In this document: one piece after another, positions 33,011 through 41,803 of the stretch | Numbering within the stretch: the first letter of the stretch is position 1 | Layout: every line of letters begins with the position of its first letter | DNA from: Bacillota bacterium | GTDB lineage: Bacteria; Bacillota; UBA4882; UBA8346 | Length of the DNA: 64,000 bases | Assembly: GCA_023435225.1 (NCBI GenBank) | Contig: JAEYRX010000002.1 | Coordinates: forward strand, 62,001-126,000 | Direction: 5' to 3' | Translations under genes and position numbers: made by a program | Notes under the pieces: generated by a model | Told to the model about the DNA's origin: nothing | Seen by the model: the letters and a program-made list of their open reading frames with translations, nothing else | Database searches by the model: none

Positions 33011-33125
33011 ATAAATAAACCCGTTTATCTTCCGTCTCAGTCCCATGGATCCAAGCGGATTTGCCGTATGAATTAAAGAAAATCAAATCTGTTTAAAGAG
33101 TGCAGTTCCCATTGGGATACCGCCA
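33011..33125 (-). promoter_or_regulatory. Leader RNA between promoter and terminator of the OPT gene (candidate riboswitch-like region)
   Basis: Read on the minus strand the segment has hairpins TCCC-aat-GGGA and ATCC-GCTT-GGAT, then a purine-rich stretch with CTGAGACGG and AAACGGG just before the terminator stem. It contains no convincing gene. Its place between a promoter and an intrinsic terminator in front of a transporter is that of a transcriptional riboswitch, but no known class (TPP, c-di-GMP, SAM, FMN) matches in its conserved core. Confidence 0.35.
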
Positions 33126-33131
33126 AAAATT

Positions 33132-33160
33132 ATATTATCACGGATGTAGATTTCCGGCAA
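33132..33160 (-). promoter_or_regulatory. SigA-like promoter for the OPT gene
   Basis: On the minus strand TTGCCG (33155-33160), 17-base spacer, TAATAT (33132-33137). Predicted start near 33125. Confidence 0.5.
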
Positions 33161-33191
33161 GGGTAAAAATGGAAAAAGATTGTTAAACTGA

Positions 33192-34250
33192 TCATTGCGA
33201 AACTTCCTTAACTACCGGCAGATTATTATGGCTATAATTTTTATTAATTCCACTGCTATGTTTGATGGTTATCCCCGTTCTGGAGACGTTTATCACTTCC
33301 ACTTCTTCACCATCCAGCAATATTAAAACGGTTCCTATAGGATACGGAGTTACAATTTGCATTAAATTTTCAACTACGGCAAGGTTATATTTAATATTAG
33401 CCTTACCTTTTAATTCTTGTAAAGCTAGATAAGGTTGAACGGCATTCCGGTAAACCCGGTTTGAAGTCATGGAATCAAACACATCGGCCACCGCGACTAT
33501 TTTTGAGAAGGGATGGATATGATTTTTAGAAAGGTTTTTAGGATAACCGCTGCTGTCTTCCCTTTCATGATGTTGCAGGGCGATATAAGCAGGTAAAAAT
33601 CCGGTTTGGTCGGTTTGGATTAATAAATTATAACCGGCAATAGGATGGCTCTGGATAATGGCAAATTCATTAGAATCAAGTTTGGCAGGTTTATTTATTA
33701 TACTTGGCTCGATTACGGTTTTTCCGATATCATGCAACATACCACCGACACCGAGGATCTCCAACTCATTTTGATTATAACCCATTATTGAACCAATTAA
33801 AGTGGCGAGAACACAAACATTTACCGAATGACTGTAAGTATAATCATCATAGCTCTGGATGTTGAACATATTATAAACGATTTTTGGATTTTTTAAGATA
33901 TGATCGACAATCTCCTGAACAACTTTAATTGTTTCCGCCGGTTTAAAGGTTCCGGTTGTTTCCACTTGTTCAAATACTTTTTTGAGGACCGCATAGGCTT
34001 TTGTTCTTGTCTCGTCTTTTATGGGTTTTAAATGTTGTGGTGGAGATTTAATTTGAAGATATTCTTTAGCTCTTTCCGGTTTTGATTGTTTAATATAAAC
34101 ATAATCACAGTTATGCTGAATAATTTTTTCGATATAAGACGTTTTCAATTCACAGTCTGCATGTAAAAGAATCTTGCCATCGTCCGCTCTGACAGGTTTG
34201 GCCAAGATCATTCCCGGTGTTAATTCTGTAACAGAAATCTTTTTAAACAT
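33192..34250 (-). CDS. HD-GYP domain c-di-GMP phosphodiesterase
   Basis: 352 residues. N-terminal region (about 1-60, 'ELTPGMILAKPVRADDGKILLHADCELKTSYIEKI') of the DUF3391 type; central HD-GYP domain (about 120-285) with 'HSVNVCVLATLIG', 'LHDIGKTVIEPSIINKPAKLD' and 'LQHHEREDSSGYPKNL'; a small C-terminal PilZ-like or SH3-like tail. The GYP motif itself is intact, though the usual Gly before it is Ser. HD-GYP proteins hydrolyse c-di-GMP to pGpG or GMP. GGAAAGTGA precedes the ATG. A second HD-GYP protein with a GGDEF lies at 57 kb. Confidence 0.92.
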   Translation of the reverse strand: MFKKISVTELTPGMILAKPVRADDGKILLHADCELKTSYIEKIIQHNCDYVYIKQSKPERAKEYLQIKSPPQHLKPIKDETRTKAYAVLKKVFEQVETTGTFKPAETIKVVQEIVDHILKNPKIVYNMFNIQSYDDYTYSHSVNVCVLATLIGSIMGYNQNELEILGVGGMLHDIGKTVIEPSIINKPAKLDSNEFAIIQSHPIAGYNLLIQTDQTGFLPAYIALQHHEREDSSGYPKNLSKNHIHPFSKIVAVADVFDSMTSNRVYRNAVQPYLALQELKGKANIKYNLAVVENLMQIVTPYPIGTVLILLDGEEVEVINVSRTGITIKHSSGINKNYSHNNLPVVKEVSQ

Positions 34251-34568
34251 ATTTTCACTTTCCAGTTAGGGGAGTTTTATATTACTTAAATTATTTTGAA
34301 GTTATATGCAAATCTCTCATATGATAGAGAATTTTATGAAAGAAATCAGTTTTATAACTATTAATTCATTATGCATATGCTATTTCCTGCCATTTTTCGA
34401 GAAAAATCGTTAATTTTCGGCAAATTATTTTTTATTGAATTATATTTTCAGCTTTGACTGCGATTTATTGATATAATATACTTATTAACTATGGATAATA
34501 AAACAGGATTTCCATAATAAAATAAAGAATCCTTACTTAATTATAATGGTAAAAAGCGGTGATTATTA
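34251..34568. other. Divergent intergenic region between the HD-GYP gene and dgt
   Basis: 318 AT-rich bases. GGGGAGTTTTATATTACTTAA at about 34269 and GGATTTCCATAAT at about 34506 resemble single arms of the nested palindromic repeat (arms apart by 230 bases), so a degenerate or split copy may be present. A TATAAT at about 34475 (plus strand) lacks a good -35. No gene seen. Confidence 0.4.
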
Positions 34569-35777
34569 ATGATGATTTCTCCCCGGTTACTATTGGAAGA
34601 ACAAGAAGAAGGAGTTTTGGCGCTATATGCTTCTAAATCAAAATTGACCTTAGGGCGGCATTTTTCTGAAGAAGAGGATGCATATCGAACTTGTTATCAA
34701 CGTGATCGGGATCGTATTCTTTATTCAACAGCTTTTAAAAACTTACAATTTAAAACTCAGGTTTTTATGGTTCATGAGGGAGATTATTACCGAACTCGCC
34801 TAACTCATACACTGGAAGTGATGCAGCATGCCAGAACTTTTGCCAGAGTGTTGAAAGCTAATGAGGATCTGGTTGAAGCAATTTCTCTGGCTCACGATCT
34901 CGGTCATACACCATTCGGGCATGCAGGTGAAGAAGTCTTAAGTGATTTGTTAAAGGATTACGGCGGTTTTGACCATAATTTACATAGTTTGCGGGTGGTT
35001 GACTCCCTGGAAGAGCGTTATCCTGATTTTCCGGGATTAAACTTGACTTTTGAAACCCGGGAAGGGTTAGCGAGGCATTTTACAAAATATGATAACCCTA
35101 AAATCCCGCCTGAATTTCAAAGTGATCCCCAACCTAGCTTGGAAGCTCAAATAGTGAATATCTCCGATTCTTTGGCTTTTGCCGCTCATGACCTGGATGA
35201 TGCTTTACGGGTAGGTTTGGTAAATTGGGATGATGTTACTGGTTTAGAGATCCCGGTTATTAAAAAAATCGAAGCCGAAATCCTGGAAGAAGAGAAAAAG
35301 ACCGGAACTTTTCCGGTACAAATGAAGGTTTACCGTTTGGTTAGGCATCTGATTAATCATTTTAATGTAGATTGTATTTTATTCTCCGAACAGAATATTG
35401 AGAAATTCAAACCAAGAGCAGCCTCTGACTTACGTCGCTTCATTCTACCGGTGGTCTCGCTTTCCCTGGAAAAACAGCGAGATTTGGATATGCTAAACTC
35501 TTTTCTTTTTGACCAGGTATATAAAAATCCAGTGGTATTGATGATGGCTGAAAAAGGGAAAATGATCCTGGAGAAACTTTTTAAACGGTTTTGGAATAAT
35601 CCCCAATTACTGCCGGCTTCAGTCTGGCAAAAATCCGGAAAAATGACCGGTGAAAACACTAAAGCCCTTTTGATAGGGGATTATCTGGCTGGTTTAACCG
35701 ATCGTCAAGCTATGGATATATATGAAATGATGTTTGAACCATACACCAAAGTAATGAGTTTAGGGTTTGGAAAATGA
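34569..35777 (+). CDS. dgt: Deoxyguanosinetriphosphate triphosphohydrolase-like protein (dNTPase)
   Basis: 402 residues of the HD superfamily. The HD metal motif is in 'YRTRLTHTLEVMQHARTFARVL' and 'EAISLAHDLGHTPFGHAGEEVL'; 'IVNISDSLAFAAHDLDDALRVGLV' holds the later metal and base-site residues. Such enzymes remove triphosphate from dNTPs (usually dGTP-activated). GCGGTGATT precedes the two adjacent ATGs. Its end overlaps tlyA (ATGA). Confidence 0.92.
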   Translation: MMISPRLLLEEQEEGVLALYASKSKLTLGRHFSEEEDAYRTCYQRDRDRILYSTAFKNLQFKTQVFMVHEGDYYRTRLTHTLEVMQHARTFARVLKANEDLVEAISLAHDLGHTPFGHAGEEVLSDLLKDYGGFDHNLHSLRVVDSLEERYPDFPGLNLTFETREGLARHFTKYDNPKIPPEFQSDPQPSLEAQIVNISDSLAFAAHDLDDALRVGLVNWDDVTGLEIPVIKKIEAEILEEEKKTGTFPVQMKVYRLVRHLINHFNVDCILFSEQNIEKFKPRAASDLRRFILPVVSLSLEKQRDLDMLNSFLFDQVYKNPVVLMMAEKGKMILEKLFKRFWNNPQLLPASVWQKSGKMTGENTKALLIGDYLAGLTDRQAMDIYEMMFEPYTKVMSLGFGK

Positions 35778-36571
35778 AGCAAAGAGTAGATGTTTGGTTG
35801 GTGGAAAAAGGGTATTTTCAAAGCCGGGAACAGGCGCAACGATCAATAATGGCAGGTGAAGTTTTAATAAATAATAAACAGGTGGCTAAAGCCGGCCAAT
35901 TAATAAATTATGATAATGCCGAGGTAACTCTTAACGGTAATATTCAAAAATATGTCAGCCGTGGCGCTTATAAGTTGGAAAAGGCAATCGAATTATTTAA
36001 CATTAAAGTGCCCGGGCGAATTTGTTTTGATGCCGGAGCCTCAACCGGAGGTTTCACTGATTATCTGTTGCAAGCAGGAGCGTCACATGTTTATGCCGTT
36101 GATGTCGGTTATGGTCAATTAGCATGGAAATTACGGCAGGATGACCGGGTGACTGTTTTTGAACGTGAGAATATCCGGTATTTTTCCAAAGAGAAACTTC
36201 CCCAACTCCCTAGTTTGATTACTGCCGATCTTTCTTTTATTTCCTTATCATTGGTAATGTCCAAATTTAAAGAATTACTAATTGCGGGAGGAGACTTAAT
36301 AACCCTGATTAAACCGCAATTTGAAGCAGGGAAAGAAAAAGTAGGAAAAAAAGGTGTTGTCCGCGATAAAGCCGTTCACATAGAGGTATTAGAGCGTCTA
36401 ATCCAAGATGGGAAGAATATTGGATGGTTTTTAAAAAGCCTTACTTTTTCTCCGATTTTAGGTCCGGAAGGGAATATTGAGTATCTGGGACATTGGCAGT
36501 TGGAGACCGGGTCGGTATTTTCCGATTTGGAGCTGATAGTTGAAAAGTCGTGGGCAGAATTGAAATTATAA
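35774..36571 (+). CDS. tlyA: TlyA family rRNA 2'-O-methyltransferase
   Basis: 265 residues. N-terminal S4 RNA-binding domain (about 1-60; 'QRVDVWLVEKGYFQSREQAQRSIMAGEVLINNKQVAKAG') and C-terminal FtsJ/RrmJ-like SAM methyltransferase (about 62-250) with 'CFDAGASTGGFTDYLLQAGASHVYAVDVGYGQL' and the catalytic Lys-Asp-Lys-Glu style residues ('ADLSFISL', 'LIKPQFEAGKE'). TlyA in Mycobacterium methylates 16S C1409 and 23S C1920; in Clostridia it lies among sporulation/recombination genes. Overlaps dgt by four bases. Confidence 0.95.
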   Translation: MKQRVDVWLVEKGYFQSREQAQRSIMAGEVLINNKQVAKAGQLINYDNAEVTLNGNIQKYVSRGAYKLEKAIELFNIKVPGRICFDAGASTGGFTDYLLQAGASHVYAVDVGYGQLAWKLRQDDRVTVFERENIRYFSKEKLPQLPSLITADLSFISLSLVMSKFKELLIAGGDLITLIKPQFEAGKEKVGKKGVVRDKAVHIEVLERLIQDGKNIGWFLKSLTFSPILGPEGNIEYLGHWQLETGSVFSDLELIVEKSWAELKL

Positions 36572-36659
36572 CAATTTGGCAAAAAATATTTAAAAGTAAA
36601 GGATTTACTGCTAAAATAGCGAAATGTTGAGTAGGTTTTCAGGGAGATGATATTTTTAT

Positions 36660-37817
36660 ATGTCAGCCGTTCAAAGTTTTAATCTTAAAACTAAAATTAT
36701 TTTTGGATTGGAATCAATCAGGGAACTTCCGAACGAAGGGAGCAATTATGGTCCCAAAGTCTTGATTGTTTCCGGCAAAAAAGCGTTGATTGAAAATGGA
36801 GTATTATCAAGAATTGAGGTTTTATTAAGAGGCTCCGGTTTTATTGTTACTCCTTTTTATGAGATTGAACCGGAACCTTCTCTAGATACGGTAGCCAGGG
36901 GATTAAAAGTGGCTAAAGATAATCAAATAGACTGGGTTATCGGGATTGGCGGCGGAAGCGCCATGGACGCCGCCAAAACAATTGCCGGCTTAATTAATGC
37001 TGAAAGAGAACTGGAATATTATTTTGAAGGCGGCCGGATTTATCATCCGGGAGTCCCATTGGTTACAATACCTTCTACGGCCGGCTCCGGAGCTGAAGTT
37101 ACTTTTAATGCGGTTCTTTCCGATTTAAAGAATAAGGTGAAAAAATCAATCCGGGATCCCTTGTTGGCTGCAACAACTACTATTGTCGATCCTGAATTAA
37201 CCTTAAGTTTACCTTCCGGGGTAACGGTTAATTCCGGAATGGATGCGCTGGTACAAGCTATTGAAGCCTATACCTCCAAAGGCGCCACTCCCTTAACGGA
37301 TGTATATGCTTATTCGGCTATTGAACGGATAACCGCCAATATCGTTAAGGTTTTTCAAAACGGGGATGATATAGAAGCCAGGACGGAAATGGCTATGGGT
37401 AGTTTAATGGCGGGGATAGCTTTAAGTAATGCCCGTTTGGGAGCGGTTCATGGGATGGCTCATTCAATTGGAATGATAACCGGCAAACCACATGGATTAA
37501 TCTGCGCTGTTCTACTGGTGCCGGTAATGCGTTTTAACCTGGCTGTTTGTTATGAAAAATATAGTGAAGTGGCTAAAGCTTTGGGGTTGAAGCTAATAGC
37601 CAATGGTGATGCTATCGATGCCGCCGCGGCCGGAATGAAGTATTTAATGAGTCTCCAACGCAAGTTGGCAATCCCTCAATATATTTTCGAATTGGGGATT
37701 ACCGAAGCCGACTTTCCAACTATTATCAATGAGAGCCTCACTTCCGGTTCAATGAAAGCCAACCCCCGCGAAGCAAAACCTGAGGATATAGTAAATATTT
37801 TAAGTGGGAACATTTGA
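36660..37817 (+). CDS. Iron-containing alcohol dehydrogenase
   Basis: 385-residue group III (Fe-ADH) protein: NAD-binding 'IGIGGGSAMDAAKTIA', 'TIPSTAGSGAEVTFNAVLSD', metal site with 'SGMDALVQAIEAYTS', 'GAVHGMAHSIGMITGKPHGLICAVLLVP' (His ligands). Family members reduce butanal, acetaldehyde, 1,3-propanediol precursors or lactaldehyde. Ribosome site GGGAGATG upstream. It stands in front of speE, separated by a phrase repeat, so cotranscription is possible. Substrate not assigned. Confidence 0.93.
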   Translation: MSAVQSFNLKTKIIFGLESIRELPNEGSNYGPKVLIVSGKKALIENGVLSRIEVLLRGSGFIVTPFYEIEPEPSLDTVARGLKVAKDNQIDWVIGIGGGSAMDAAKTIAGLINAERELEYYFEGGRIYHPGVPLVTIPSTAGSGAEVTFNAVLSDLKNKVKKSIRDPLLAATTTIVDPELTLSLPSGVTVNSGMDALVQAIEAYTSKGATPLTDVYAYSAIERITANIVKVFQNGDDIEARTEMAMGSLMAGIALSNARLGAVHGMAHSIGMITGKPHGLICAVLLVPVMRFNLAVCYEKYSEVAKALGLKLIANGDAIDAAAAGMKYLMSLQRKLAIPQYIFELGITEADFPTIINESLTSGSMKANPREAKPEDIVNILSGNI

Positions 37818-37890
37818 AGTTTATAGTGGATAGTGAATAGTTGATAGTTAAAAACTTACTGTCAATTGTCAACTATAAACTATCAACTAA
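37818..37890 (+). repeat. Phrase repeat, family 'TTGATAGTT / AACTATCAA'
   Basis: GTTTATAGTGGATAGTGAATAGTTGATAGTT (four phrase variants) and TCAACTATAAACTATCAACTA, separated by about 12 bases. Single phrases of the family lie at 6866-6898 and 27597-27622. Confidence 0.65.
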
Positions 37891-37909
37891 ATTAAAAGGA
37901 GCACAGATA

Positions 37910-38740
37910 ATGGAACTTTGGTATACTGAAAAACAAACCCCTAATCTTGGTTTTTCATGTAAAATTAATAAGACAATACATATGGAAAAAACCGATTATC
38001 AGGATTTAGCCGTAATTGATACCGTTCAATACGGAAAGATGTTAGTGCTTGACGGAATGGTTATGACTACTGAAGTTGACGAGTTTGTCTATCATGAGAT
38101 GATTTCTCATGTGGCGTTGAATACTCATCCCAACCCTAAGCGGGTTTTGGTTGTAGGCGGTGGCGACGGCGGGGCTATCCGGGAAATATTAAAACATAAA
38201 ACCGTCGAAGAAGCGGTATTAGCTGAGATAGATCGCCGGGTAGTCGAAGTCAGTCAAGAACATTTACCAAGTATCGCCGGAGCTTTAACCCAACCGCGAG
38301 TTACTTTGGCAATTGGAGACGGGGTAGAACATGTCCGGCAAAATAAAAATAAGTATGATGTAATCCTGATTGATTCTACCGAACCGATTGGTCCGGCGGT
38401 AGGATTATTCAGCCGGGAATTTTACCAAGATGTCCATCGGGCCCTAACAGATGATGGAATCATGGTAGCTCAAAGTGAATCACCATATATTAATCAGGAT
38501 GTCATTCAAATGATTCATCGAAATCTGACCGGCGTTTTCCCAATCAAATATCTTTACACAGCCAGTATCCCGACTTATCCTTCCGGATTATGGAGTTTTA
38601 CCATTGCCAGTAAAAAGTATGACCCCTTAAAAGTTGATACTGAAAGCTTTCAGCCAATGGAAACCAAGTATTATACTCCGGAACTACATATGGGAGCCTT
38701 CAAATTACCTAGGTTTGTGGAGCAATTAATCAATGGATGA
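37910..38740 (+). CDS. speE: Spermidine synthase (polyamine aminopropyltransferase)
   Basis: 276 residues from ATG 37910 with AAAGGAG upstream; an open frame from 37841 adds residues encoded by a repeat and is ignored. 'MELWYTEKQTPNLGFSCKI', 'QYGKMLVLDGMVMTTEVDEFVYHEM', the dcSAM site 'VLVVGGGDGGAIREILKH' and 'LIDSTEPIGPAVGLFSREFY' are diagnostic. It transfers the aminopropyl group from decarboxylated SAM to putrescine. It overlaps speB by eight bases. Its donor-making partner is speD at 3.8-4.2 kb. Confidence 0.97.
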   Translation: MELWYTEKQTPNLGFSCKINKTIHMEKTDYQDLAVIDTVQYGKMLVLDGMVMTTEVDEFVYHEMISHVALNTHPNPKRVLVVGGGDGGAIREILKHKTVEEAVLAEIDRRVVEVSQEHLPSIAGALTQPRVTLAIGDGVEHVRQNKNKYDVILIDSTEPIGPAVGLFSREFYQDVHRALTDDGIMVAQSESPYINQDVIQMIHRNLTGVFPIKYLYTASIPTYPSGLWSFTIASKKYDPLKVDTESFQPMETKYYTPELHMGAFKLPRFVEQLING

Positions 38741-39617
38741 TAAAATGAATATAAAATGGTGGGAAGAGAACGACCTTAAATCCCGGTTTATGGCGGCTTC
38801 TTTAGATTATGAAGAAACAAAGCTGGTATTGTATGGAGCTCCAATGGATTATACCGTCTCATTCAGACCAGGCTCCAGATTTGGTCCCAAATCAATCCGG
38901 GAAGTTTCCGAAGCGGTTGAAGAATATAGTTTTTATCAGGATAAAGACTTGAGGAATATACATTTCTTTGATGCCGGAGATTTGTATTTGCCTTTTGGTA
39001 ATGTTTCAAAGTCTTTGGACTTGATCAAAGAAGCTACGTTTAACATTCACCGGGACGGTAAAATTCCTTTAATGCTCGGTGGTGAGCATTTGGTCAGCTG
39101 GCCGGCGATTAATTATCTCGCTGACCAATACCCCGATTTATTGGTAATTCATCTCGATGCCCATACCGATTTGCGGGAAGCTTATTTTGGAGAAGCTTTT
39201 TCCCATGCTTCGGTAATACGTTTGGCAGCGGATAAACTAGGACCGGGCCGGGTTTACCAGTTTGGGATCCGTTCCGGCGATAAGCCGGACTTTGAATATG
39301 CCAGGACTCACACCAGGTTATATCCGGAAGAACTGTTAACTCCTTTTAACTCTTGTATCGCAGATTTTAAAGGAAAACCGGTTTATGTGACAATTGATAT
39401 TGACGTCCTTGATCCGGCATTTGCCCCGGGGACCGGTACTCCTGAATCCGGTGGTATTTTTCCGAAAGAACTCTTTGGTTTTATCAAACAACTAGCAGGA
39501 TTAAAAGTGGTTGGCGCTGACCTGGTTGAGATTGCTCCCGCTTATGATCAAACCGGAGCAACTCCGGTATTGGGAGCGAAGATAGTTCGGGAATTAATTT
39601 TGAGTATGATCAAATAA
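38733..39617 (+). CDS. speB: Agmatinase (ureohydrolase family)
   Basis: 294 residues. Manganese ligands: 'GGEHLVSWP', 'HLDAHTDLREAYFGEAFSHASVIR' and 'TIDIDVLDPAFAPGTGTPESGG'. It would hydrolyse agmatine to putrescine and urea, and the overlap with speE makes agmatinase the best reading; arginase or guanidinobutyrase are alternatives in the family. ATG 38733 overlaps speE; a second in-frame ATG at 38745 has GGATGA upstream. No arginine decarboxylase gene lies in the window, so agmatine must come from elsewhere. Confidence 0.93.
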   Translation: MDDKMNIKWWEENDLKSRFMAASLDYEETKLVLYGAPMDYTVSFRPGSRFGPKSIREVSEAVEEYSFYQDKDLRNIHFFDAGDLYLPFGNVSKSLDLIKEATFNIHRDGKIPLMLGGEHLVSWPAINYLADQYPDLLVIHLDAHTDLREAYFGEAFSHASVIRLAADKLGPGRVYQFGIRSGDKPDFEYARTHTRLYPEELLTPFNSCIADFKGKPVYVTIDIDVLDPAFAPGTGTPESGGIFPKELFGFIKQLAGLKVVGADLVEIAPAYDQTGATPVLGAKIVRELILSMIK

Positions 39618-39621
39618 AACA

Positions 39622-39648
39622 TACCTGCCGAGTTGGCAGGTTTTTTTA
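39622..39648 (+). terminator. Terminator after speB
   Basis: ACCTGCC, loop GAGTT, GGCAGGT, then seven T residues. A strong intrinsic terminator five bases after the stop. Confidence 0.92.
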
Positions 39649-39650
39649 AT

Positions 39651-39733
39651 TACACCACAGAGGTCACAGAGGACACGGAGAAGAGCCTAATTTTTGTAAG
39701 AAAAACCTCTGTGTACTCTGTGTACTCTGTGGT
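39651..39733 (+). repeat. Phrase repeat, family 'CACAGAGG / CCTCTGTG'
   Basis: ACCACAGAGGTCACAGAGGA at the left, CTCTGTGTACTCTGTGTACTCTGTGGT at the right, about 25 bases between. The longest and most regular copy; located between two convergent genes (speB and the phosphodiesterase), so it can also act as a two-way transcription barrier. Confidence 0.7.
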
Positions 39734-39749
39734 AAAAAAACAATATCTC

Positions 39750-41666
39750 TTATTTAAAAATCGGTAGCACTTTACCATCCATCTCTGCCGGTTTTTCTTG
39801 ACCAATTATTCTGAGAATGGTCGGCGCTAAATCCTGCATTTCAACATCTTTTACTTCTTTTTGCGGTTTAATCCGATTTCCGTTAACAATAAGAAAACCT
39901 TTAAAGAACTTTGGATCGCCCACATGATCACCGGACCAACCGGAAGTAATTTCATTACCCAAAATACCGGGTGCGAAAACTCCTGTTACGTCCATCGAAC
40001 GGAATGTTGGATTAAAAGCAATCCGCAGATCCCCGGCATATTTGGAAGCAGGTCCGGGATAGATGGCCGAATAATCAAAAACTCTGGAAACCATTTTTTC
40101 ACCGGTTTTTTCATTGATTACCCTTTTTTCAAAATAATCACTTATTGCTTGTTTGAGTTCCCGGTATTCCCGGCCAGGGGCAACTATTCCCGCTGCTTCC
40201 CGGCCTTTAAGATTTATCCGGATTTGGGGATCAATATCATAGGCAACAGCCTTAGTTTTGGACCAGTCAACATCTTGCCAGACATTGACCATCTTCTTAT
40301 TTTTAGCCGCTTCTTTCAAAACCAGCCAGCCCATCTTCTGCAAATGGGCATTAATTGAGAGCGCATATTTAACTGCGCTAAAACCGTGGTCCGATAAAAG
40401 CAGGATAGTAGTATTTTCATCGGCATAATCAAGGATTTTACCTACTTCGGTATCAATAAACCGGTAGAATTTATCAACACAGTCACCATATTTAGCACCA
40501 ATCTCCTTGGTATACATAGGATGTGTCGGATCAGTTGCATGCCAGAGGACATGTTGCAATCGATCGGTACTGGTAAAATTCATAATAAAGTAATCCCAAT
40601 CGGTTTTTGCTAATAGGCCGGTAGCTGTAATTTCTCTAGCTTTAGCGGCAGAGTATAAACCTTCCAAAAAAGTATCATAATCAATAATTAGGTTTCCGGG
40701 ACCGAATGGCGCATCAACCACATAATTCAACCGGGCTGTTTCCGGGACTGCTGATTTTAGAAGCTCCGGATTAGAACAGAACCCATCGACGGTAAGGGTA
40801 ATCGGACTTAAATATATCTCCAATTCTCCGGCGTCAACCGCTTCAACATTATTTTTCAATACTTTTAGGTATGCGGTTCCTATTTTATCAGAGCTGAAAT
40901 TTAAGGAAAATCGTGGGGAAGTTTCTCCTGATTCAAGACTGGCTAAAATAGCCCGACCATCTTTTTTAAAGGAAACTGCCAGGGTATTATATTCGTTAAT
41001 CCCTTCATCAACTGTATCTAATAATAAAAAATAAAGAAAGTTCGATTGCTCACCGGAAACAATTTTCACTTCGGCTTCCAGCGGCGGAGAATAGGAGTCC
41101 GGAAGGTTGGTCCAACCGGAAGCTTCCCGGATATTTATTTTTTGATAAGGAGTTTTATCTTTTAAGTTGCTGTAAATTAAATATCCTCCTAGTTTATCGT
41201 TGGTTTTCATACCGCTAATCAGGATTCCTTTTCTTTTTATCCGGGGATCAGTGTCATACATATTGATAACTATTCCGGTTTTCCCGGCATTACTTAAGTA
41301 GTCCCATATTTCTTTTAGTCCGGTGGAATAGCCTTTGGGATTTAGCTGGTATTTACCGTCAGCAATGCTAAAAAAGCCGAACACTCCATGTTTACTCGGG
41401 TCGGTTCCAGTTTTAAAACTACTCCAGGAAACCGGCGACGGAGGTGGTAAAGGAGGCAAAATACTACCTGAAGCGCCACCTTCAATTAACCGGGCAATAT
41501 TCGGTAAAATTCCCTGTTCAGCCAGATGAAAGAGGTATTCCGGTCTGGTTCCGTCAAGACCGATAACTATTAGCCGTTCTTTAGGATTATCGGCAATACT
41601 AGCGGTAAGAAAGATAGCGGCTAAAATATATATAATAGTTGCTAATAAAATAGTCTTTTTTCTCAT
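39750..41666 (-). CDS. Exported alkaline-phosphatase-superfamily phosphodiesterase/nucleotide pyrophosphatase-like protein
   Basis: About 638 residues with a signal peptide/anchor (about 5-25). The metal site of type I phosphodiesterases is seen: 'VIGLDGTRPEYLF', the nucleophile region 'PPSPVSWSSFKTGTDPSKHGVFGF', 'NFTSTDRLQHVLWH', 'LLLSDHGFSAVKY' and 'WSGDHVGD'. I start at ATG 41666, with GGGGGT upstream; the longer frame to 41777 is coded by the MITE-like repeat. The following minus-strand neighbour upstream is another member of the superfamily. Substrate unknown (nucleotide, phospholipid or sugar-phosphate esters). Confidence 0.85.
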   Translation of the reverse strand: MRKKTILLATIIYILAAIFLTASIADNPKERLIVIGLDGTRPEYLFHLAEQGILPNIARLIEGGASGSILPPLPPPSPVSWSSFKTGTDPSKHGVFGFFSIADGKYQLNPKGYSTGLKEIWDYLSNAGKTGIVINMYDTDPRIKRKGILISGMKTNDKLGGYLIYSNLKDKTPYQKINIREASGWTNLPDSYSPPLEAEVKIVSGEQSNFLYFLLLDTVDEGINEYNTLAVSFKKDGRAILASLESGETSPRFSLNFSSDKIGTAYLKVLKNNVEAVDAGELEIYLSPITLTVDGFCSNPELLKSAVPETARLNYVVDAPFGPGNLIIDYDTFLEGLYSAAKAREITATGLLAKTDWDYFIMNFTSTDRLQHVLWHATDPTHPMYTKEIGAKYGDCVDKFYRFIDTEVGKILDYADENTTILLLSDHGFSAVKYALSINAHLQKMGWLVLKEAAKNKKMVNVWQDVDWSKTKAVAYDIDPQIRINLKGREAAGIVAPGREYRELKQAISDYFEKRVINEKTGEKMVSRVFDYSAIYPGPASKYAGDLRIAFNPTFRSMDVTGVFAPGILGNEITSGWSGDHVGDPKFFKGFLIVNGNRIKPQKEVKDVEMQDLAPTILRIIGQEKPAEMDGKVLPIFK

Positions 41667-41698
41667 GTTATAAACCCCCAAATAATATAGTTCCTTTT

Positions 41699-41803
41699 TT
41701 AAGGAAGCGCTGATTAATCCGATTTTGTGCGAGCAAATATGCGGTATTAGGCATTTTGCGAAGCATAAAATCGTCACCTATTAAATTAATCAGCGCTTCC
41801 CTA
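41699..41803 (+). mobile_element. MITE-like palindromic element, copy 1
   Basis: About 105 bp with terminal inverted repeats AAGGAAGCGCTGATTAAT / ATTAATCAGCGCTTCC and an inner pair CGATTTTGTGC / GCATAAAATCG, so nearly the whole element folds back. Same orientation as copy 2 (50218), opposite to copy 3 (62871). Its right end touches the stop codon of the sulfatase-like gene. No transposase is encoded. Confidence 0.85.

Noticed and set aside
33011..33070. Possible c-di-GMP or TPP riboswitch upstream of the OPT gene
   Set aside because: It has GGCAAA and CTGAGA stretches, but the other core bases of these classes (GACGCAAAGCC; ACCTGAT ... GG.TAAT.CC) are missing, so only an unassigned leader is claimed.
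33070..33190. A minus-strand open stretch reading LPEIYIRDNIIFGGIPMG after the HD-GYP gene
   Set aside because: No start codon or ribosome site, about 36 codons only; it overlaps the OPT promoter.
41667..41777. A 37-residue N-terminal extension of the minus-strand phosphodiesterase
   Set aside because: It is coded by MITE copy 1; the ATG at 41666 is followed by a proper signal peptide and preceded by GGGGGT.
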